From: Methylocella silvestris BL2
GTDB lineage: Bacteria; Pseudomonadota; Alphaproteobacteria; Rhizobiales; Beijerinckiaceae
Direction: 5' to 3'
DNA length: 64,000 bases
Assembly (NCBI RefSeq): GCF_000021745.1
Contig: NC_011666.1
Coordinates: 2,569,001-2,633,000 of the forward strand
Each line of letters opens with the position of its first letter. Position 1 is the first letter of the stretch. The notes under the pieces are model-generated. The model searched no databases, was not told where the DNA came from, and worked only from the letters and a program-made list of their open reading frames with translations. Both the position numbers and the translations under genes were made by a program. Below are positions 59,150-64,000 of the stretch, one piece after another.

Positions 59150-59974
59150 TCAGACCGGAGGGACCGCGCCTTCGCTGATCAGGAAATTGGTCTGGTCCTG
59201 TTTCCCCTCCGTGGGAAGAACCTTCATTTCGGATTCATCCTTGAGGTCAACGCCCGACAATTTCCGCCGCTTCGCCTCTTTGAGGAGGTAGTCGAGGCGG
59301 TGCGCCGCAGCGCCAAAGCTCTGTCCCTCCGGCCGCACATTGGAGATGCAATTGCGCGCTTCGTCGGTGAGACCGACCCGCGGCGCGTAGGTCATATAAA
59401 GGCCGAGACTGTCCGGCGCGCTAAGGCCCGGTCGCTCGCCGATCAGAATGACGACGATCTCCGCGCCGAAAATCGCGCCGATCTCGTCGCCGATCGCGAC
59501 CCGTCCCTGTTCGACAAGAGCGACCGGCGCCATGCGCCAGCCGGCCTCGGTCAGTTTCGGGCGGATCGCCTCCAGCATCGACAGCGCGTGCTCATTGACC
59601 GCGAAAGCCGATAGGCCGTCGGCGACGACGAAGGCGATGTCGAAGCCATGCGCGCCCTTGGCCGCAAGCGCCGCAAGCTTTTCGCGCGAGTCCGCGCCGA
59701 GCTTGCGGCCGAGATCGGGGCGCTGCAAATAGGTGGTGCGGTCGGGCGCAGCGCTATGCAATTCAATGACGGGAAACTGCGCCGCCTCCATGCGCGCGCA
59801 AAGCCCCTCGCGATCCATCGGCAAATGCACGGCGTCGCGCGCCCGCGCATGGGCGAATTGAAAGTCGAGCAGGGGCTTGGTCGGAATGCTGACCCCGGCG
59901 CGGCCGAGCGCGATGCGCGCCTGAGTCAGGCGGCGCAGCCCTTCCCAGGGATTGACGACGACGAGATCGTTCAT
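59150..59974 (-). CDS. eutC: Ethanolamine ammonia-lyase small subunit
   Basis: EutC, 274 residues, with RRLTQARIALGRAGVSIPTKPLLDFQFAHARARDAV at the N-terminus, FVVADGLSAFAVNEHA, IGDEIGAIFGAEIVVILIGERPGLSAPDSLGLYMTYAPR and CISNVRPEG. It joins EutB to form the adenosylcobalamin-dependent enzyme that splits ethanolamine into acetaldehyde and ammonia. It lies 25 bases after eutB. No microcompartment shell gene, EutA reactivase or acetaldehyde dehydrogenase is in the window. Confidence 0.97.
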   Translation of the reverse strand: MNDLVVVNPWEGLRRLTQARIALGRAGVSIPTKPLLDFQFAHARARDAVHLPMDREGLCARMEAAQFPVIELHSAAPDRTTYLQRPDLGRKLGADSREKLAALAAKGAHGFDIAFVVADGLSAFAVNEHALSMLEAIRPKLTEAGWRMAPVALVEQGRVAIGDEIGAIFGAEIVVILIGERPGLSAPDSLGLYMTYAPRVGLTDEARNCISNVRPEGQSFGAAAHRLDYLLKEAKRRKLSGVDLKDESEMKVLPTEGKQDQTNFLISEGAVPPV

Positions 59975-59999
59975 CGCGGGCCTTTCAATATCACAAGTT

Positions 60000-61388
60000 C
60001 TACGCGATCCGCGCCAGCGCGGGCGCGAACATGGACGACAGGGCTTTGCGCGGACGTGGATGATCTGCGCCCTCGAAGACGCCCTTGCGGATCAACCAGC
60101 TTTCGAATTCGGGGGCCATGCGCAGACCCAGAACTTCACGCACATAGAGCGCGTCATGGAAGGACGTCGTCTGATAATTCAGCATGATGTCATCCGATCC
60201 CGGGATGCCCATGATGAAACTGCAGCCGGCGGCCGGCAGCAGGGTCAAGAGCATGTCCATATCGTCCTGATCGGCCTCGGCGTGATTGGTGTAGCAGATA
60301 TCGCAGCCCATCGGCAGGCCGAGCAGCTTGCCGCAGAAATGATCCTCAAGTCCGGCGCGAATGATCTGCTTGCCGTTGTAGAGATATTCGGGCCCGATGA
60401 AGCCGACCACCGTATTGACGAGCAGCGGATGAAACTCGCGCGCGACGGCGTAGGCGCGCGCCTCGCAGGTCTGCTGATCGACGCCATGATGGGCGTTGGC
60501 CGAAAGCGCCGAGCCCTGGCCGGTTTCGAAATACATCACATTGTCGCCGACCGTTCCGCGCTTTAAGGCCAGCGCCGCTTCGCGCCCTTCCTTGAGCACC
60601 GCGAGATCGACGCCGAAACTTTTGTTCGCGGCTTCCGTGCCGGCGACCGACTGGAAGACGAGGTCGACCGGCACGCCGCGATTGATCGCCTCGATCGAGG
60701 TCGTGACATGGGTCAGGACGCAAGACTGGGTCGGGATCTCATATTTATGGATCACCTCGTCGAGCATGGTCAAAAGGGCGCAGACGGCAGGCACGCTGTC
60801 GGTCGCCGGATTGATGCCGATCACCGCATCGCCGCTGCCGTAGAGGAGGCCGTCGAGGATGCTCGCGGCGATGCCCGCCGGATCGTCGGTCGGATGATTC
60901 GGCTGCAGGCGGGTCGAAAGCCGCCCGGCGAGGCCGATGGTGTTGCGCAGCCTGGTGACGACGCGGCATTTGCGCGCGACGAGGATCAGATCCTGCACGC
61001 GCATCAGTTTGGAGACGGCCGCGGCCATTTCGGGGGTAACGCCGGGGCTGAGCTTCGTCAGCGCGGCCTCATTGGCCTCGGCGCCGAGCAGCCAGTTGCG
61101 GAAATCGCCGACCGTCAACCCGCTCACCGGCGCGAAGGCGTCGGCGTCATGCCGATCGATAATCAGCCGCGTGACTTCATCGTCCTCGTAAGGGATCACA
61201 ACCTCGTTGAGGAACGCCTTGAGGGGCGTGTCGCTCAGCGCCATTTGCGCCGCGGCGCGCTCGGAATCATCCTCGGCCGCGACGCCGGCGAGATAGTCGC
61301 CGGAGCGCGCCGGGCTCGCCTTGGCGAGAAGCGTCTTCAGGTCGGGGAAGCGATAGGTTCGCCCCCCGACGCTTTTCGCATAGGTCAT
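60000..61388 (-). CDS. eutB: Ethanolamine ammonia-lyase large subunit
   Basis: EutB, 462 residues, the B12-binding catalytic TIM-barrel subunit. Recognisable segments are TYRFPDLKTLLAKASPARSGDYLAGVAA at the start, GLAGRLSTRLQPNHPTDDP, DAVIGINPATDSV, QSVAGTEAANKSFGVDLA, YFETGQGSALSANAHHGVDQQTCEARAY, and a C-terminal FIMGIPGSDDIMLNYQTTSFHDAL. It lies between the permease and eutC and is clearly co-transcribed with them. Confidence 0.98.
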   Translation of the reverse strand: MTYAKSVGGRTYRFPDLKTLLAKASPARSGDYLAGVAAEDDSERAAAQMALSDTPLKAFLNEVVIPYEDDEVTRLIIDRHDADAFAPVSGLTVGDFRNWLLGAEANEAALTKLSPGVTPEMAAAVSKLMRVQDLILVARKCRVVTRLRNTIGLAGRLSTRLQPNHPTDDPAGIAASILDGLLYGSGDAVIGINPATDSVPAVCALLTMLDEVIHKYEIPTQSCVLTHVTTSIEAINRGVPVDLVFQSVAGTEAANKSFGVDLAVLKEGREAALALKRGTVGDNVMYFETGQGSALSANAHHGVDQQTCEARAYAVAREFHPLLVNTVVGFIGPEYLYNGKQIIRAGLEDHFCGKLLGLPMGCDICYTNHAEADQDDMDMLLTLLPAAGCSFIMGIPGSDDIMLNYQTTSFHDALYVREVLGLRMAPEFESWLIRKGVFEGADHPRPRKALSSMFAPALARIA

Positions 61389-61422
61389 CGCTTCCCCTCG
61401 TTCAGACTCAAAGCCGCAAGAC

Positions 61423-62856
61423 TTAGGGCTGGACGCCTTCGGCCTTCAATTCATCGGTCGACTCGATGAGCGCGTCAATCGGCGACTCCTCGCGCCGCTT
61501 CGCGGTGGTGAGGAAGTAGAGATAGCCGATCGCCAGCAGGACGCAGAAGATGATGAAGATCAGGAAATTATAGTAGATCATCGCGATCATGCAGACGCCG
61601 GCCGCGATCAGAGCGAAGGCCGGGAACCACGGATAGAACGGCGCGCGGAACGGACGCGCCATCGTCGGCTCGGTCTGGCGCAGCTTGAACAGGCTCGCCA
61701 TGCTGATGATGTACATCAAGATCGCGCCGAACACCGACATGGTGACGATGTTCGCCGTCAGAGGCTGGCCGCCGATGACGAGCAGATTGTCGCTGAAGAT
61801 CGCCGCGATGCCGACGGCGCCGCCGGCGAGGATCGCGATCCACGGGGTCTTGAATTTCGGATGCACTTTGGCGAGCACGGGCGGAAGATAACCCGCCCGC
61901 GCCAGCGCGAAAATCTGCCGCGAATAGCCGATGATGATGCCGTGAAAGGAGGCGACGAGGCCGAACAGGCCAAGCGCCACCAGCATGTGCAGCCAGCCGC
62001 TCTTTTCCCCAACGATGAATTTCATGGCCTGCGGCAGCGGGTCATTGATGTTCGAAAGCAACGTCCAGTCGCCCGCGGCCCCGGCGAACAGCATGACGCC
62101 GATGGCCAGAAACAGAAGGGTCAGGATGCCGGTGATATAGGCGATCGGGATCGAGCGCTTTGGATCCTTGGCTTCCTCGGCGGCCATGGCGACGCCTTCG
62201 ATCGCGAGGAAGAACCAGATCGCAAAGGGGATCGCCGCGAACATGCCGGAAATCGCCGCCCCGCTGAATTGATCCTGACCGGACCAGCCGCCCTTGACGA
62301 AATTGGCGATCGAGAAGCCCGGGCTGACGACGCCCATGAAGACGAGCAGTTCGAAAATCGCCAGCACCGTCACCACAAGTTCGAAAGTGGCGGCGATTTC
62401 GACGCCGATAATGTTGAGCCCCATGAATATGATGTAGGCGCCCAATGCCGCGACTTTGGGATCGAGAGCCGGAAATTGCACGTTAAGATAGGCGCCGATG
62501 GCGAGCGAGATCGCCGGCGGCGCGAAAACGAATTCGATCAGCGTCGCCGCCCCGGCGAAATAACCGCCGGTCGGGCCATAGGCGTGGCGCGCATAGGCGA
62601 ACGGGCCGCCCGCATGAGGGATGGAGGTCGTGAGCTCTGTGAAGCTGAAAATGAAGGTCGTATACATGGCGGCGATGAACAGCGCCGTGACGGTGAAGCC
62701 GAGCGTTCCCGCCGTGGCCCAGCCATAGCTCCAGCCGAAATATTCCCCGGAAATGACGAGGCCGACGGCGATGGCCCAAAGCTGGAGAGTCGACAGACTC
62801 TGCTTCAGCTCATGATGCGTTACGACGCCAACATGATGCCCATGTGCTTCTTCCAT
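61423..62856 (-). CDS. eat: Ethanolamine permease
   Basis: The 477-residue APC-family transporter has about twelve membrane segments. It begins HELKQSLSTLQLWAIAVGLVISGEYFGW, as in ethanolamine permeases, and includes IPHAGGPFAYARHAYGPTGGYFAG and the AIEGVAMAAEEAKDPKRSIPIAY motif. Its place directly before eutB and eutC supports ethanolamine as substrate. The ATG follows GGGGGAA; the upstream extension runs through a non-coding hairpin and is not used. Confidence 0.94.
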   Translation of the reverse strand: MEEAHGHHVGVVTHHELKQSLSTLQLWAIAVGLVISGEYFGWSYGWATAGTLGFTVTALFIAAMYTTFIFSFTELTTSIPHAGGPFAYARHAYGPTGGYFAGAATLIEFVFAPPAISLAIGAYLNVQFPALDPKVAALGAYIIFMGLNIIGVEIAATFELVVTVLAIFELLVFMGVVSPGFSIANFVKGGWSGQDQFSGAAISGMFAAIPFAIWFFLAIEGVAMAAEEAKDPKRSIPIAYITGILTLLFLAIGVMLFAGAAGDWTLLSNINDPLPQAMKFIVGEKSGWLHMLVALGLFGLVASFHGIIIGYSRQIFALARAGYLPPVLAKVHPKFKTPWIAILAGGAVGIAAIFSDNLLVIGGQPLTANIVTMSVFGAILMYIISMASLFKLRQTEPTMARPFRAPFYPWFPAFALIAAGVCMIAMIYYNFLIFIIFCVLLAIGYLYFLTTAKRREESPIDALIESTDELKAEGVQP

Positions 62857-62916
62857 GCGAAGTTCCCCCTTAACGCTGCCCCGATCAGATCCCCGCCGAG
62901 CGTCACGCAGGCCGGC

Positions 62917-62939
62917 GGTCCCCATGCAAGATGGGGACC
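62917..62939. repeat. Perfect 9-bp hairpin upstream of eat
   Basis: GGTCCCCAT at 62917-62925 pairs with ATGGGGACC at 62931-62939 with a 5-base loop. It lies between the host-attachment gene and eat, both on the minus strand. No T-run follows, so it may be a weak terminator, a transcript-stabilising hairpin or a copy of an interspersed repeat. Confidence 0.5.
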
Positions 62940-62951
62940 CGTCCTTGAAGC

Positions 62952-63419
62952 CTAACGAATCCGATGGGGCGGCCGGACCCATTGGCTAAGATGCGGCTGC
63001 AGTTCGTGGTCCGGAACCTTGGTCAGATCCTTGGCGAGAGCGCCGCGCAGCTTATCGGCCGCCGGCTTGTCGAGGCTGTCCTTAAGTTCGCTCAGGATAT
63101 GGCTTGGCGCGACGAGCACGAGCTCATCGAATTCGCCCCGCCGCGAGGCGTCCGCCACCCAGCGCCCCAGCTTCTGCGCAAAATGCTGCTTGGCCGCTTC
63201 GGCCGGGTCGGTGCGCGGTTCGGCGCTATGGCGGGTCGCGGAGGCGCTTTCATGGACGCGGCCCGGCCGATCCGCGCCAAGGTCGGAGGAGCGCAAATGG
63301 GCGCTTTCGGACGTCATATGATCATGCGTTTCGAGGGTAAAATCTTCGGGGCGCGGGATCACGACGCGCGCCTGCCCTCCATCAGCCACGACGATCCATA
63401 GCTTTGCGCTGTGCGCCAT
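62952..63419 (-). CDS. Host-attachment-family protein
   Basis: The 155-residue product has the pattern of the host-attachment family first named in Agrobacterium: KLWIVVADGGQARVV at the start, ADRPGRVHESASATRH in the middle, and FAQKLGRWVADASRRGEFDELVLVAPSHILSELKDSLD. The fold resembles the eRF1/bacterial release-factor-like domain. Its biochemical role is unknown. The ATG at 63419 has GAGGAA upstream; the frame open to 63551 is not used. It ends 95 bases before eat. Confidence 0.85.
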   Translation of the reverse strand: MAHSAKLWIVVADGGQARVVIPRPEDFTLETHDHMTSESAHLRSSDLGADRPGRVHESASATRHSAEPRTDPAEAAKQHFAQKLGRWVADASRRGEFDELVLVAPSHILSELKDSLDKPAADKLRGALAKDLTKVPDHELQPHLSQWVRPPHRIR

Positions 63420-63727
63420 TTCGTTCCTCGCCGTTTTTGGAGCGCTTCGTTCAAGGGGCGTTAAGCATGACGAACGAAAAACAAGCCGGTTTTTACGTAA
63501 AGTTAGACCCAACTCGCCGATATCCATAAGGCAAAATGAGCTTTCGCCCATTTTTTACAGAGTTGCGCGTGCGAGGCGCGCCGGACCGATCCGGCGGATC
63601 AATGACGAATGTTCTGCGCCCGCGGCAAAGAACAGCCACAATTGCACAGTCTTAATGGCGGTTAAGAATTAAGGCGCAGCTTGAGACGCGCGGCAAGATT
63701 TAAGTATGGAGTCGAGGGGTCGGAACC
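63420..63727. other. Intergenic region between divergent genes (308 bp)
   Basis: No gene is seen. It separates the divergent host-attachment gene and the right-edge gene, so promoters for both are expected. AT-rich patches lie around 63465-63510 and 63650-63720. No clear operator is seen. Confidence 0.45.
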
Positions 63728-64000
63728 ATGAGCGAGCCAGCACCGAAACGGCAGCCACTGATCGATCTTTATGAATTTGAGCGTCGCATGCGCGGCGAAA
63801 CCGCCCTGGCGATTGGGGATGGAAAGTTTTTTGAGCGCGAGGCCGACGCTTCGGCCGGCGCGGAACCGGAGCACGCGCCCATCATGGCCTCTCGCCAGAA
63901 CACCTCCTTCCCGGCCTACGCCGAAGACCACGCCATCCCGTTCGAAGCGGCCGAGCCGGTGATCGGCGGCGATTTCGCCGAGATCGAGGCGGCCCTGCTG
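63728..64000 (+). CDS. Unidentified protein, partial (3' end beyond the right edge)
   Basis: The frame is open from an ATG at 63728 to the last base, 91 codons. It starts MSEPAPKRQPLIDLYEFERR and is rich in Glu, Ala and Pro, with no signal peptide or membrane span in the visible part. The start lacks an obvious ribosome site beyond a weak GGAACC. I cannot identify it. It is divergent from the host-attachment gene. Confidence 0.5.
   Translation, partial: MSEPAPKRQPLIDLYEFERRMRGETALAIGDGKFFEREADASAGAEPEHAPIMASRQNTSFPAYAEDHAIPFEAAEPVIGGDFAEIEAALL

Noticed and set aside
1-64000. CRISPR arrays, tRNA or rRNA genes, insertion sequences and prophage genes
   Set aside because: I looked for regularly spaced repeats, transposase-like proteins, terminal inverted repeats and RNA gene signatures and found none that I could support.

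Overview
High-GC window read as alphaproteobacterial DNA. The organism appears to be a methylotroph. It carries a near-complete tetrahydromethanopterin (H4MPT)/methylofuran C1-transfer gene set (mtdB, mch, fae, fhcBADC and cofactor genes) in the syntenic order mch-orf5-orf7-fae known from Methylobacterium/Methylorubrum and related methanotrophs. Together with a type VI secretion system (T6SS) and ethanolamine catabolism, this suggests a Beijerinckiaceae-type methylotroph or methanotroph (Methylocella-like). That placement is inferred from gene content, not from a database match. I saw no rRNA, tRNA, CRISPR array or insertion sequence.

Region 1 (1-11.2 kb): an unidentified CDS runs off the left edge on the minus strand. 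Diverging from it is a T6SS operon: tssB, tssC, hcp, tssE, tssF, tssG and tssH, followed by an unidentified gene. Sheath, tube, baseplate and sheath-recycling parts are here. The membrane complex (TssJ/L/M), TssA, TssK and VgrG are not in the window.

Region 2 (11.2-28.6 kb): an accessory envelope/secretion island. It holds a frameshifted SAM methyltransferase and a three-gene minus-strand operon (OmpA-like protein, caspase-fold protein with a DUF4384-like tail, stand-alone DUF4384-like protein). On the plus strand follow a PAAR protein, a DUF4424 protein, three tandem paralogues of a small family I do not recognise, a secreted NlpC/P60-like protein and a secreted type-B carboxylesterase. Then come a TraB/GumN-like protein, a beta-barrel outer-membrane protein and a TPR/coiled-coil/caspase protein.

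Region 3 (28.8-49.9 kb): a glutathione transferase, then the C1 supercluster. Plus strand: beta-RFAP synthase, mtdB, an MfnD-like ATP-grasp ligase, mch, orf5, orf7, fae. Mixed strands: a HisA/HisF-like protein, an MfnF-like protein, DUF447 and pterin-binding-like proteins, an MfnE-like kinase, an MfnB-FolB fusion, then pabA and pabB. Finally fhcB, fhcA, fhcD and fhcC. Together these bind formaldehyde to H4MPT (Fae), oxidise it (MtdB, Mch) and release formate through the methylofuran-dependent Fhc complex. The neighbouring genes probably make the two cofactors and their p-aminobenzoate precursor.

Region 4 (49.9-64 kb): a gluzincin-like HExxH protein and a secreted alpha/beta hydrolase, an AT-rich gap, pterin-4a-carbinolamine dehydratase, a two-gene ABC-2 exporter, a ClC antiporter, an NRAMP-like transporter with altered metal-site motifs and an orphan lipoprotein. 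Then an ethanolamine operon (eat-eutB-eutC, no microcompartment genes in view), a host-attachment-family protein and a CDS cut by the right edge.
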